From positions 1 through 55,819 of the forward strand of contig JAFTPT010000003.1 of the NCBI GenBank assembly GCA_017463155.1: a stretch of DNA of 55,819 nucleotides. The letters run 5' to 3'. This stretch comes from Blautia sp. Lineage in GTDB: Bacteria > Bacillota > Clostridia > Lachnospirales > Lachnospiraceae. Positions 7,212 to 17,800 of this stretch are shown piece by piece. The notes below the pieces were generated by a model that made no database searches, was not told where the DNA came from, and was given only the letters and a program-made list of their open reading frames with translations. The position numbers and the translations under genes are program-made. The number at the start of each line of letters is the position of its first letter. Positions within the stretch are counted from its first letter, which is position 1.

Positions 7212-7499
7212 ATGAAATGGGGAAAACTTGGTTTTTTGGCTGGTGGTGCTTTACTTGGCAGCTATGGTGTCAGGATCCTGACCAGCAGGGATGCAAAGAA
7301 GGCCTACACGCACACGACCGCGGCGGTGCTCCGCATGAAGGATGAGGTGATGAAGGACGTCACCTGCCTCCGGGAAAACTGCGAGGATATCGCGGCCGCG
7401 GCAAAGGACATCAATGAAAAAAGGCAGCAGGAGTATGATGCCCGGATGATCGAGGATGCAAAAGCACTTCTCGCGGAAGCGGAGGCGACGGCCGAATGA
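7212..7499 (+). CDS. DUF6110-like small membrane-associated protein
   Basis: 95 residues starting at the ATG at 7212, which has AAGGAGG upstream; the earlier ATG at 7176 lies inside element A and has no ribosome site. Residues 3-25 form a Gly-rich hydrophobic segment (L-G-F-L-A-G-G-A-L-L-G), followed by a conserved-looking T-S-R-D-A-K-K-x-Y-T-H-x-T-A-A-V-L-R segment and an amphipathic helical tail. This matches my recollection of the DUF6110 family found next to metal-transporting P-type ATPases. Its stop overlaps the ATPase start by 4 nt (ATGA), so the two are co-translated; a role as a small ATPase accessory protein is inferred. Confidence 0.7.
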   Translation: MKWGKLGFLAGGALLGSYGVRILTSRDAKKAYTHTTAAVLRMKDEVMKDVTCLRENCEDIAAAAKDINEKRQQEYDARMIEDAKALLAEAEATAE

Positions 7500-9583
7500 G
7501 ATGCAGGATCCTGCATGAGTCAAACGGGCGTATGCGGGTCCATCTGTTTCAGAACCGGATGACCTTTGAGGAGGCCGATCTTCTGGAGGCCTACCTGCAG
7601 GAGGCTTCTCCCGTGACCAAGGTCCGTGTGGATGACCGGACCTGCAACGCCGTGATCTGCTACAAGGCAGACCGGCGGGAGGAGATCCTTCACCTGCTTT
7701 CCGCCTACGACCGGCAGGAAGCACAGACAACGATCACGGTACCGGTCCATTCCTCCCGCGCCCTCTCAAGAACCTACGAGGACAAAATGTTCTTCCATAT
7801 TGCCAGAAGAGGAATTTCAAGATTTCTTCTTCCCGTGCCTGTCCGGACGGTCATCACGGTCCTGAAAGCCGTGCCCTATATCTTCAGAGGGCTTTCATGT
7901 CTGGCAAGAGGAAAAATGGAAGTCCCTGTCCTGGACGCGGCCTCGATCACGGTGTCCATGCTGCGCAGCGAGTTTGACACAGCCGGAAGCGTCATGTTCC
8001 TGCTGGGGATCGGGGATATCATGGAAGAGTGGACCCACCGCAAGTCCGTGGAGGACCTGGCCGGTGCCATGTCCCTCAATGTTGACCGGGTGTGGATGCG
8101 CACGGATGACGGGCAGGAGGTCCTGACCGGGATCGACGAGATCCGGGAAGGCGATACCATTCTGATCCGCACCGGAAACATGATCCCTCTGGACGGTGTG
8201 GTGCTGGAAGGGGACGGCATGGTAAACCAGTCGTCCATCACCGGCGAGCCGCTGCCCGTCCACAAGCGGGTCGGCAGCCTGATCTACGCCGGCACGGTCA
8301 TGGATGAAGGCGAGCTGGCGGTCACGGTGCGTGAGGCATCGGGAAGCGGACGGTATGACCGCATTGTAAAGATGATCGAGGAGTCCGAAAAGCTGAAATC
8401 CGAGACGGAGGACAAAGCGTCCCATCTGGCTGACCGGCTGGTACCGTGGACGCTCGGAGCGACAGCCCTGACCTGGCTTCTTACACGGAATACGGCCCGG
8501 GCGGCGGCGATCCTGATGGTGGATTTCTGCTGCGCACTCAAGCTTTCCATGCCGATCGCGGTGCTTTCGGCCATGCGCGAAGCCGGAACCTACAAGATAT
8601 CCGTCAAGGGAGGGAAGTTCCTGGAAAACTATTCCGAAGCTTCCACCATCGTTTTTGATAAGACGGGGACCCTGACCAAGGCGTCTCCCAGCGTACGCGG
8701 CGTGGTTCCTTTTAACGGAACGGATCCGGACGAGATGCTCCGGCTGGCGGCCTGCCTGGAGGAGCATTATCCCCATTCGATGGCGAACGCCGTCATCGAG
8801 GAGGCCAGGCGCAAAAACCTGGAGCATGAAGAAAAGCACTCGACTGTGGAGTATCTCGTAGCCCACGGCATTGCCAGCAGCATCGACGGTCATGAGGTGC
8901 GGATCGGAAGCCATCATTTCATCTTCGAGGATGAAAAAGCCGTGATCCCGGAGGGAGAGGAGGAAGCATTCCGGAATCTTCCGGATGAATATTCCCATCT
9001 GTATCTAGCCGTAGACAAAGTCCTGTCCGCGGTGATCCTGATCGAGGATCCGTTGAAGGAGGAAGCGGCGGACACGATCCGGAGGCTTCACGGCCTCGGC
9101 GTTTCGCGGATCGTGATGATGACGGGCGACAGTGAACGGACGGCCAGGGCCGTGGCGGAAAAGGTCGGCGTGGACGATTATTATTCCGAGGTCCTGCCGG
9201 AAGAGAAGGCAGCCTTTATCCGGGCGGAGCATGAAGCCGGCCGGAAGGTCATCATGGTTGGCGACGGCGTCAATGATTCACCGGCCCTGTCCGAATCGGA
9301 CTGCGGCGTGGCGATCAACAGCGGGGCGGCGATCGCGAGAGAGATCGCGGACGTCACGATCTCGGAGGATGATCTTCGTTCCATGATCACCATGAAGCGG
9401 ATCAGCGACGGGCTGATGAGCCGGATCCACGGCAATTACCGCCGGATCCTGTCGATCAATTCCTTCCTGATCGTCATGGCAGCCCTGGGGATCCTTCCCT
9501 CGTCCATGACAGCGCTTCTGCACAACGCGTCCACGATCGCGATCAGCCTGAAGAGCATGACGGACCTGCTGAACGAAGAATAA
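7496..9583 (+). CDS. P1B-type heavy-metal-transporting ATPase with CCALKL motif
   Basis: 695 residues. The N-terminal ~100 residues look like a degenerate metal-binding fold without CxxC. Then come membrane helices, the actuator motif S-I-T-G-E-P, the ion-site helix D-F-C-C-A-L-K-L-S (Cys345-Cys346, replacing the usual C-P-C or S-P-C), the phosphorylation site D-K-T-G-T at Asp388, the nucleotide-domain H-Y-P-H-S-M, M-T-G-D, and G-D-G-V-N-D near residue 589. The proline of the CPx motif is replaced by cysteine, a variant seen in Mn/Fe-type exporters; the metal cannot be assigned from sequence alone. Start codon overlaps the preceding gene (ATGA). The end of the gene lies inside a perfect inverted repeat (9575-9660). 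Confidence 0.88.
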   Translation: MRCRILHESNGRMRVHLFQNRMTFEEADLLEAYLQEASPVTKVRVDDRTCNAVICYKADRREEILHLLSAYDRQEAQTTITVPVHSSRALSRTYEDKMFFHIARRGISRFLLPVPVRTVITVLKAVPYIFRGLSCLARGKMEVPVLDAASITVSMLRSEFDTAGSVMFLLGIGDIMEEWTHRKSVEDLAGAMSLNVDRVWMRTDDGQEVLTGIDEIREGDTILIRTGNMIPLDGVVLEGDGMVNQSSITGEPLPVHKRVGSLIYAGTVMDEGELAVTVREASGSGRYDRIVKMIEESEKLKSETEDKASHLADRLVPWTLGATALTWLLTRNTARAAAILMVDFCCALKLSMPIAVLSAMREAGTYKISVKGGKFLENYSEASTIVFDKTGTLTKASPSVRGVVPFNGTDPDEMLRLAACLEEHYPHSMANAVIEEARRKNLEHEEKHSTVEYLVAHGIASSIDGHEVRIGSHHFIFEDEKAVIPEGEEEAFRNLPDEYSHLYLAVDKVLSAVILIEDPLKEEAADTIRRLHGLGVSRIVMMTGDSERTARAVAEKVGVDDYYSEVLPEEKAAFIRAEHEAGRKVIMVGDGVNDSPALSESDCGVAINSGAAIAREIADVTISEDDLRSMITMKRISDGLMSRIHGNYRRILSINSFLIVMAALGILPSSMTALLHNASTIAISLKSMTDLLNEE

Positions 9584-9660
9584 AAAGACAGGGGACGGTT
9601 CTCTGTCTTGTTTGCTTTGTGCAACAAGACAGAGAACCGTCCCCTGTCTTTTTATTCTTC
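9575..9660. repeat. GGGGACGGTTCT repeat acting as bidirectional terminator
   Basis: Perfect 38-bp arms (9575-9612 and 9623-9660) with a 10-nt loop. The outer parts give A- and T-tracts on both strands, so it should terminate both the ATPase gene and the convergent marR gene. The arms include the ATPase stop codon and touch the marR stop codon, showing the repeat has become part of both gene ends. Confidence 0.85.
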
Positions 9661-10147
9661 ATTCCCCGGCTTCATTGCATTTGCAATCTTCCGACATCTC
9701 CTTGGAGATCTCGAAAAGCCGCCGGGTGATGCGGATGAAATTCTTGGCGTCCTCCTCCCCGATCCGGGAGACCAGCTGCTGGTGGATCATTTCCGCCTGG
9801 TGGTAGATCTGACAGACATACAGGGTGCCTTCCTCGGTGAGGGACACGATGGTCTTGCGTTTGTCATGAGCGTCACGCTTGCGGACGATCCGGTTCTTTT
9901 TTTCGAGCGCCTTGAGCACGTTGGTGATCCTGCCGGGCGTCAGGCCGACAGCCTCGGCCAGATCTCCGGCGGTAAAGCACCGTTGTTCCCGGTACAGCGT
10001 ATACAGGATGCCGTATTCTCCGGAGGCCTGCAGAAGCTCAGCCAGCTGCGAGACCTGCTTGGAATACAGGATCTGAATATCCAGAAAATCCCTGGCCAGA
10101 TCTTCCAGAGTCTCCGCTTTGGGACATTCGTCACTCCCGGACTTCAT
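9659..10147 (-). CDS. MarR-family transcriptional regulator
   Basis: 162 residues. Winged-helix core: F-T-A-G-D-L-A-E-A-V-G-L-T-P-G-R-I-T-N-V-L-K-A-L-E-K-K, then the wing D-A-H-D-K-R-K-T-I-V-S-L-T-E-E-G, flanked by helical dimerisation regions. Cys57, in the first part, and a C-K-C near the C-terminus are candidate sensing residues but nothing shows this directly. It starts 17 nt inside the end of the radical SAM gene, so it is translated from the same message. It is the likely binder of the palindromes at 11565-11589 in the operon promoter. Confidence 0.85.
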   Translation of the reverse strand: MKSGSDECPKAETLEDLARDFLDIQILYSKQVSQLAELLQASGEYGILYTLYREQRCFTAGDLAEAVGLTPGRITNVLKALEKKNRIVRKRDAHDKRKTIVSLTEEGTLYVCQIYHQAEMIHQQLVSRIGEEDAKNFIRITRRLFEISKEMSEDCKCNEAGE

Positions 10148-11543
10148 AGTTCACGTAGGAAAGCTTCTTGTGGGGCATGGAGTTCCAGATCTCGTCTGCA
10201 TCAGGCTGCCAGTTGGATGCATACTCCTTGCATTTTGCGCAGAGGTGTTCGACCGATTCCGGAGATTCCAGGTCTGTGCTGTGGGCACCGGTCTCGTTGA
10301 CCATCTTCTGCAGGAGCTCCGGGTTTTCCAGCATGGGGCAGGGGCGAAGATGATTCTTGTTGAACGGCTGTCCGTGATGGTAGGCCATGAACAGCGGGCT
10401 CTGCAGGATCTCCAGGATGGAGTGCTCGTGGATATTGCAGTTGGAATAGTGGATAAATACACAGGGCTCTGCGTCGCCGGCGGAATTGATGTGGAAATAA
10501 TTCCGGCCGCCCGCGATACAGCCGCCGACGTATTCGCCGTCGTTCTGGAAGTCCATCGGATAGAAGTTGATGTCACAATCGTCGGAACGATAGCCGCGGA
10601 TCGTCTTGATCATGTATTTACGCTGCTCTACGGTCGGCATCAGCTCCGGAACGGCATTCATGCCGACCGGCATAAAGTGGAAGAAGAAGCCGAACCGGGC
10701 GCCCTTGTCGGCCAGCATGCGGATGAACTTTTCGTTCGTGACGGCTTCGATATTGTCACGCGTGTAGCAGATGGAAGTTCCGAACAGGATACCGTACTTT
10801 TTAAGAAGGTCCATGGCCTTCATGACCGCTTCGTAGTGGCCGTCGCCGCGGCGGGCGTCGTTGGTCTCGGGCGTGCCCTCGATGGAAAGCTGGAAGGTGA
10901 TGTTGCCGAGGCGGACGACTTCCTTACAGAAATCCTCGTCGATCAGCGTGGAGTTCGTGTAGAGCGAAAGCTCCACATCGTTGTGCTTCTCGGCCAGCTT
11001 CAGGATATCTTTTTTGCGGACAAGGGGCTCGCCGCCGGTCATCATGTACAGATATACGCCCAGTTCCTTGCCCTGGGTGATGATCTTGTCCATGTCTTCA
11101 AAGCTCAGGTTGTGCTTGTGGCCGTAGGTACCGGACCAGCAGCCGACGCAGTGCATGTTGCAGGCGCTGGTGGGATCAAAAAGGATCAGCCACGGGATGT
11201 TGCAGTTGTAGATCTCGCGGTTCTTGCGGATCGTTTTGGTGCCATAGAAAAAGGCTTCAAAACCAAGATTGAGCAGCGCCATCTTGGCTACGTGGGGATC
11301 TGTTTCATCAATGACGGCATTGACGAATTTGTTCCAGCGGTTGTTGGGATCCTTTACGGCCGCGCGGAATCTGTCGTAGGTATCCTTGGACATGCCGTCG
11401 CCCCAGAATTTCTCTGCCAGATCGATCAGCTGTATGAAGGTCTTTTCACGGTCCTTCCGGACGTCCTTGAGAAGCTTGTCGATGAGGAGGCTGGCGGCTG
11501 CACGCTCTGCTTTGTGTGAAATATTGCTGATTACACTAGCCAT
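10131..11543 (-). CDS. Radical SAM protein with C-terminal cysteine-rich (SPASM-like) region
   Basis: 470 residues. The radical SAM cluster motif C-N-M-H-C-V-G-C places the ligands at Cys128, Cys132 and Cys135, followed by M-M-T-G-G-E-P-L (SAM-binding GGE). The C-terminal part has further cysteines (G-G-C-I-A-G-G, E-P-C-V-F, R-P-C-P-M, L-C-A-K-C), consistent with auxiliary iron-sulfur clusters of a SPASM-like domain. An N-terminal ~110-residue helical extension precedes the barrel. Substrate unknown: no small precursor peptide is evident nearby, so a RiPP role is not supported. It heads an operon with a MarR regulator under a strong operator-bearing promoter, suggesting induction by a small molecule. 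Confidence 0.85.
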   Translation of the reverse strand: MASVISNISHKAERAAASLLIDKLLKDVRKDREKTFIQLIDLAEKFWGDGMSKDTYDRFRAAVKDPNNRWNKFVNAVIDETDPHVAKMALLNLGFEAFFYGTKTIRKNREIYNCNIPWLILFDPTSACNMHCVGCWSGTYGHKHNLSFEDMDKIITQGKELGVYLYMMTGGEPLVRKKDILKLAEKHNDVELSLYTNSTLIDEDFCKEVVRLGNITFQLSIEGTPETNDARRGDGHYEAVMKAMDLLKKYGILFGTSICYTRDNIEAVTNEKFIRMLADKGARFGFFFHFMPVGMNAVPELMPTVEQRKYMIKTIRGYRSDDCDINFYPMDFQNDGEYVGGCIAGGRNYFHINSAGDAEPCVFIHYSNCNIHEHSILEILQSPLFMAYHHGQPFNKNHLRPCPMLENPELLQKMVNETGAHSTDLESPESVEHLCAKCKEYASNWQPDADEIWNSMPHKKLSYVNYEVRE

Positions 11544-11564
11544 GACGATTTGTTCTCCAATCTT

Positions 11565-11617
11565 GAAAATTATTTTCTACTGGAAAATAGTATATGCAAA
11601 CAATATAGCCTTGTCAA
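11565..11617 (-). promoter_or_regulatory. Promoter and operators of the radical SAM-marR operon
   Basis: Minus-strand TTGACA (11612-11617) and TATACT (11589-11594) with exactly 17 nt between. A perfect 7-bp-arm inverted repeat TATTTTC-TACTG-GAAAATA (11571-11589) overlaps the -10 end and start site, and an adjacent GAAAAT-T-ATTTTC (11565-11577) shares an arm with it. Size and position suit a MarR dimer, most simply the one encoded in this operon. Confidence 0.75.
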
Positions 11618-11706
11618 GTCTTTCTTATGAAAACTACATTGTAAGGATAAGACCGAAATTGTCATTGTTTTCGAAAAGAATTCTGTATTCGAAAAGATAA
11701 TACATA

Positions 11707-11735
11707 TTGCAAAACAATTTAACACAGATTATAAT
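11707..11735 (+). promoter_or_regulatory. Promoter of the giant adhesin gene
   Basis: TTGCAA (11707-11712), 17 nt, TATAAT (11730-11735); a second overlapping TATAAT follows at 11735-11740. The leader contains a small CAGCC/GGCTG hairpin (11761-11780) before the AAGGAGGAG ribosome site. Confidence 0.65.
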
Positions 11736-11806
11736 ATAATTAGAGTAGTTTGTGTAAAAACAGCCTTTACCGGAGGGCTGGAATCCAGTACAAGGAGGAG
11801 TAACAG

Positions 11807-14800
11807 ATGAAAAAACAATCGGGAATCAGAAGATATCTTTCATTGCTGCTGGCAGCGGCCATGATCCTGCAGCAGTCCGGATATCTTGTCTATGCTTCCG
11901 AGGATGGCTCCGTGACGACGGAGGCAGCTGCACACGTCTCCGAGGCGGAGGAAGCTCCGGCGGAAAAGCCGGCAGAGAGCGCGCCTGCAGCGAAGGAAGC
12001 CCCGGCACCGAAGCCAGCAGCCCCTGCACCGGCAGCGAAGGAAGCTCCGGCAGAAAAACCGGCATCCCCTGCGCCTGCAGCGAAGGAGGCTCCGGCGGAA
12101 AAACCGGCGGAATCTGCGCCTGCAGCACAGGAAGCTCCGGCAGAGAAACCGGCGGAACCTGCGCCCGCGTCCGAAGAGGCGCCTGCGGAAAAGCCGGCGG
12201 AGGAAGTGCCGGCAGAACCGGCACCGGAAGAGACACCTGCAGAGGAAGTAGTTCCGGCAGAAGACGGCCAGGGTGAAGAAGCTGCACCGGAAGAGGCAGT
12301 GGAAGAGGAACCGGCCGAAGAGGAGGTTCCCGAGGAGGAGGCTGAGGAGAAGGAAGTTTCTGTTTCCTTTGCCGTCGAGGAGGGAGCCCATGTCCTCGTT
12401 GATGGACAGGACGTCTCCAAAGAGACGGTCAAGGTCACGGAAGGCAGACTGACCTTCTCTGTCAAGGCGGATGAATCCTACAAGATCACCGGCGTCAAGG
12501 TGGACGGCGAAGGCAGTGTCAGCGAAAAAGAGACCGCTGTCTATGAAGCTGCCGGCCTGGCCGAAGGAGATGTGATCAAGGTTTCCGCTGAAAAAGAAGT
12601 GAAGACAGTCTTTGATTATAAGGACGGTTATGTGTCCGTGCATGCCGTAGCGGAAAAGGAAGCGGAGCTTCCGGCCGGCTCTGAGCTGCGCGCGGACTAT
12701 ATCGCTCCCGGATCAGGCCGCTACAGCCAGGCTGTGGCCCAGATCAAGGCGGCCTACGGCTACGGCGACGATGTCGTGTTCGAAGGCGCGATCGTGGACG
12801 TTTATTTCTTATATAAAGGAAACCGCATCGAGCCGAAGGATGGCACCGTTGACGTCAGGATCGATTTCCTGACCAAAGTGAATGCGGATGTGGACGAGGT
12901 CCTGAATGAGGGTGTCATCCATATCGAGGATAACGGAAGTGTCGAGAAGCTTTCTTCCGGATATGTGAATGAGACAGCTGCCGGGGACGTAAGCTCCATG
13001 GGTTTTACGTCTGACAGCTTTTCGCTGTATGCAGGCGGAAAGCTGGGCACGAACAATGCACCGCAGGTAGGCGCAGGCAGTGATCTGGCCGCGTATATGA
13101 CCGAGATCTCGATCAACGGCGATGCTTATACGAACAGTGAAGGCGAGTGGGTGGCCAAGTCCGGCAAGCCCTACGAGATCACGATGTATTTTGCAGAATC
13201 TTCCGGCAATCAGTTCCCGGACAGCGGAACCATGACCTACAACATCCCCATCGGGTTCTCGGCAGATGATTTTTCCGATAAGACCATCTCCATCAACGTG
13301 ACGGATGCCGGCGGACATGTGCATACGCTTCCGGGCAATGTGTATTCGGTTACGGGAGGCGTGCTGACCTTCAACTGGAACGAAGCAGGCGGAGAAGCCT
13401 ATGAGCAGCTGAAGGCAGCCGGAAACGCGGCATTCAGCCTTGCCATCTCCGGTGAGTTCAGCAAGGATGCCGACAGCGTAAAATTCGGGGCCAATACAGA
13501 TACGGAGGTACAGATCGACAACACCTCCGAGGTGACTATCCGGAAGAGCGGAAATTTTGACAGGGAAAAAGGCGTTATCCACTACACGCTGACTGTGGAT
13601 TCCAAGGGTCACAATGAACACGTCACGGTCAACGACACACTGTCCGGAAGCAGCAACCGGCTGAGCTATGCCGCGGAACCGAAGGCGACCAGCAGTGATT
13701 CCTCAAAAGCATATTCGACCGACGACAGCTTTTTATTTAACAGTGACAAGACTGGTTTTTCCTGGGATATCGGTACGATGGAGGACGGGGAGACCGTGAC
13801 CATTACCTACGACTGCAAGGTGGATTTCGGAAACCTGACCGGTAAGGGTACGGTGGAGGAGACCAAAAACGACGTTGTGGTCAACAGCAACCAGGATCCG
13901 GAGCCGGATAAGGACAGCCATAATTTTGAAAACCAGATCGAGTGGTATACGATTACGAAGGACGCGCCCGAGGTAACAGAAGAGAACGGGATGAAAAAGA
14001 CCGTCACCTGGAAGATCCATGTCAATCCCGAAAGGCTGGGCTCCATGGCCGGCAAGACCATCACCGACAAGATCGGAAACGGCAAGGAGATCATGGATTA
14101 CAGCGGCAGCGGGATCACCGTCACGCGCACGCCGAAGGAGGGCGCTCCGTCGACTACGACCGTGAACTGGGGCGAGGGCGGCCTTGTAAAGGGCGACGAT
14201 ACCTGGACCTGGACGGTGCCGGCAGACGACGGGATCTGCTCCTATGATATCACCTACACGACCGAGATCGATGTGACCGGCAAAGCCGGTGATACCCCGA
14301 TCAGCAACGATGTCGAGACCCCGGACGGTGTGAAGGGGCAGGGCAGCGGCAAGGTGGGTCCGGGACCGGACCAGGCCGCCGGCGTCGAAAAGACCCATAC
14401 CGAAATCGATATGAATAACAAGACGGTCACGTGGAAAGTCACATTGACCGTACCGAAGCTTGGCCTTACCACGGCGGTGGTGATAGATCATGCGCCGAAG
14501 TGCGACGCGAATCCGAACCTGGTCGATAATTTTGTCTTTGATTCAGAGACTGATGTACAGATCGATGGACTCCTTTCGGGCGAGACCAAGGAAATCGCGC
14601 GTGTCTCCGGGTCACAGCAGGATGATCTGGTCATCACATTCTACCAGGATGAGGCAAAGACAAAGACCGGTCTTCAGCCGAGTGCCGGCGAGCGGAAGGT
14701 GACCGTCACTGTCAAGACGACCCTCAATGAGGAGTGGCTGGAGGATTATCCGGCCGGCGGCAGCCACGGCGGACATACGAACAATGTGACCTTTACCGCC

Positions 14801-17800
14801 GCCAACGGAGATGATCTGACCGCGAACGATACGGTCACGCCTGCCGAGGCGGAGATCAAAAAGGAAGGTGAATACGCCGGAACGGTCACCATCGATGGTA
14901 TCGAGTATCCGGCCTACCTGTTCAAGCTTATACTCCGCGGTGTGAATGAGGATACCTTTACGTTCACCGACACGTTCGACAGCAGGCTCCGTTATCTCAG
15001 CGTCGCGGAGGCGGGCAGCCAGCTGGGAGATACCTACTTTATCGAGCATTTTTCGAACCTGTTCAACAATTATCGTGGGGAAGCCGTGATTCCTTCGGTC
15101 AGCGGGAACACCATGACCTTTACCGTCACGGCTGACAGCCTTCCCAAGGAGGACGGCAAGTATCTGGATGCGTATCTGCTCCGGTATTTCATGGTCGTCA
15201 AGGATAAGGCCACGCTGGACGCCATGAAGGAAGAGGCCGGAAAATCGAGCGGCTACATCGTATCGCTGAGCAACACGGCGACCTGGGATGGCTCCTCCAG
15301 CAGCGCAACGGTCACCTATGAGTATCCGGGCCTTTCCAAGGAAGCCGCACTGAAGGATGACAATACGCCCAACCCGGTCCTCACCTATACGCTGACGGTC
15401 AATCCCACCGCGGCGAAGATCGGCGACAAGGAGACCCTTACGCTCACGGATACGTTCACGAACCTGAGTGTCGATTATTCCACGATCAAAGTCAATCCGA
15501 GTGAAGGCGTGACCTGGAATGTCTCGGGATCCACGGCTACATTCAAGATTCCGAATGAGACGGCGATCACCATCAGCTATTCCGGCCGTCCGCTCAAGTC
15601 GGGGACTGTGTCCAACCAGGCCGAGGTGGAAGGCTTTACCGCGACGACAACGAATAATGCGACGGTCAATACGTCCGGTTCCGGATCTGCGAGCAATTAC
15701 TCCATCCGTCTTCTCAAGCACGAGAGAGATCTCATGAACAAACCCCTGAAGGGCGCGAAATTTGCGCTCTTTAACGGGGACGGCACACCCGTCAGATATA
15801 CGAAAGGCCCGAGGAACGGCCAGCAGGTCGAGGTCGAGACAGGAGAGAACGGTATCGCCACTGTGTCCGGAAACTCCGCGAATGACGGCTGGTTCCTGGA
15901 GAAAGGGAAGACCTATTATCTTGTCGAGACCGAGGCACCGGAAGGATATGAGAAAAAGACCACGCATTATACCTTCCAGATCGCGGATATTCCGAATTAT
16001 GATGCGGATCCCCGTATCTACTACAACAACGACATCATCCGTGTCCAGAATGACAAGCAGCCCCAGGGCGAGTTGGAGATCACCAAGACCTTCAGCGGTG
16101 ACGAGATTCCGGCTACGGAGCAGGCGAAGGTGAAATTTGACATCACCGGACCGAATAATTACAAGGAGACAAAGTACTACAGAGAGTTTACAAAAGGCGT
16201 CCTGAAGCTCACCAAGCTTCCGGTCGGCACATATACCGTCACCGAGACCAATCCGACCTTGAACGGATATGAGCTTGTGAAGACATACAAGGTGGACGGG
16301 AAGGAAGCCAAGGCCGCTTCCGCAGAGGTCAAGAACGGCACGACCGCAAAGATCACCATCACGAATACCTACAACAAGCAGGAAGGAAACCTGGAGATCA
16401 CCAAGACATTTGCGGGCGACACAGATTCGCTGACAGACGCGGACAAGGCAAAGATCACGTTCGAGATCACCGGCCCGACCGGGTTCACGAAGGTCACAAA
16501 GACCTACGCTGACTTCACAGATGGCAAGCTGACGCTGTCGAATGTGCCGCTCGGTGTATATACCGTTACCGAGTCAAACGCAAATGTTGATGGATACAAG
16601 CTTGAGACGAAGATCCAGGTGAATGATAAAGACGCAGAAACCGCCTCTGTGGAGATCAAGGACGGAGACAATGCGAAGATCACATTCACCAACACCTATG
16701 ACAAGCAGGAAGGGAACCTGGAGATCACCAAGACGTTCGTAGGCGATACCAAAACCTTGACGGATGCGGACAAGGAGAAGATGACTTTCGAGATCACCGG
16801 GCCAAAGGGATTCACAACGGTTACAAAGACCTACGCGGACTTCAAGGACGGTAAGTACACGCTTCCGAACGTCCCTCTCGGCGAGTATGAGGTCAAGGAA
16901 TCCAATGCAGGTGTTGATGGCTACAGCGTTGTGACAACGTATCTGGTAGGCAATGATAAGACCAGTAAGGTCAAGATCGCGGACGGCGAGACAAAGACCA
17001 TCGCCGTCACCAACACCTACGAGCAGCTGAAGGGCGGCCTGACCATTGTCAAAGAATTCGCGGGCGACGCGGTGACTTTGACGGATGAGCAGAAGAAAGC
17101 GATGACCTTTACGGTCACCGGTCCGGATGATTACAAGACGACGGTGACTTACGATCAGTTCACGGACGGCAAATACACGATCGAGGACCTGGTACCGGGC
17201 GACTATACAGTTGAAGAGACTAACGCGGACATTCCGGACTATGAAGTGACCACGACCTACGAGGTGGGCGGCAAGGAAGGAAAGACCGCCACGATTACCG
17301 GTACGACCGGTGGGTCCGTGACTGTCACCAACACCTACAACAAGCAGGAAGGAACCCTGGAGATCACCAAGACATTCGCGGGCGACGCGATCAAGGATGC
17401 CGACAAGGCGAAGATCACATTCGAGATCACCGGCCCGACCGGCTTCACGAAGGTCACAAAGACCTGCGCGGACTTCACGGATGGCAAGCTGACGCTGTCG
17501 AATGTGCCGCTCGGTGAGTACACCGTCACCGAGACCAACACGGGTGTCGAGGGCTACACTGTCGTTACGACCTACAAGGTCGGCGAGACCGAGACCAGCA
17601 AGGCCACGATCGCGGACGGCGAGACGAAGACCATCGACGTCACCAATACCTATACGCAGCTGAAGGGCGGCCTGACGATCACCAAGGCATTTGCAGGTGA
17701 CGCGGTGACGCTGACCGACGCCCAGAAGAAGGCGATGACCTTTACGGTCACCGGACCGGACAGCTACAACACGACAGTCACTTATGACAAGTTCGCAGCG

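Noticed and set aside
10119-11519. 466-codon plus-strand frame opposite the radical SAM gene
   Set aside because: Antisense shadow of a gene with clear catalytic motifs; no recognisable protein features.
10131-11543. RiPP biosynthesis by the radical SAM protein
   Set aside because: No short precursor ORF with a ribosome site, leader-like sequence or transporter adjoins it.
11736-11806. Riboswitch in the adhesin leader
   Set aside because: Only a five-base-pair hairpin is visible in ~70 nt; nothing resembling a c-di-GMP or other aptamer.
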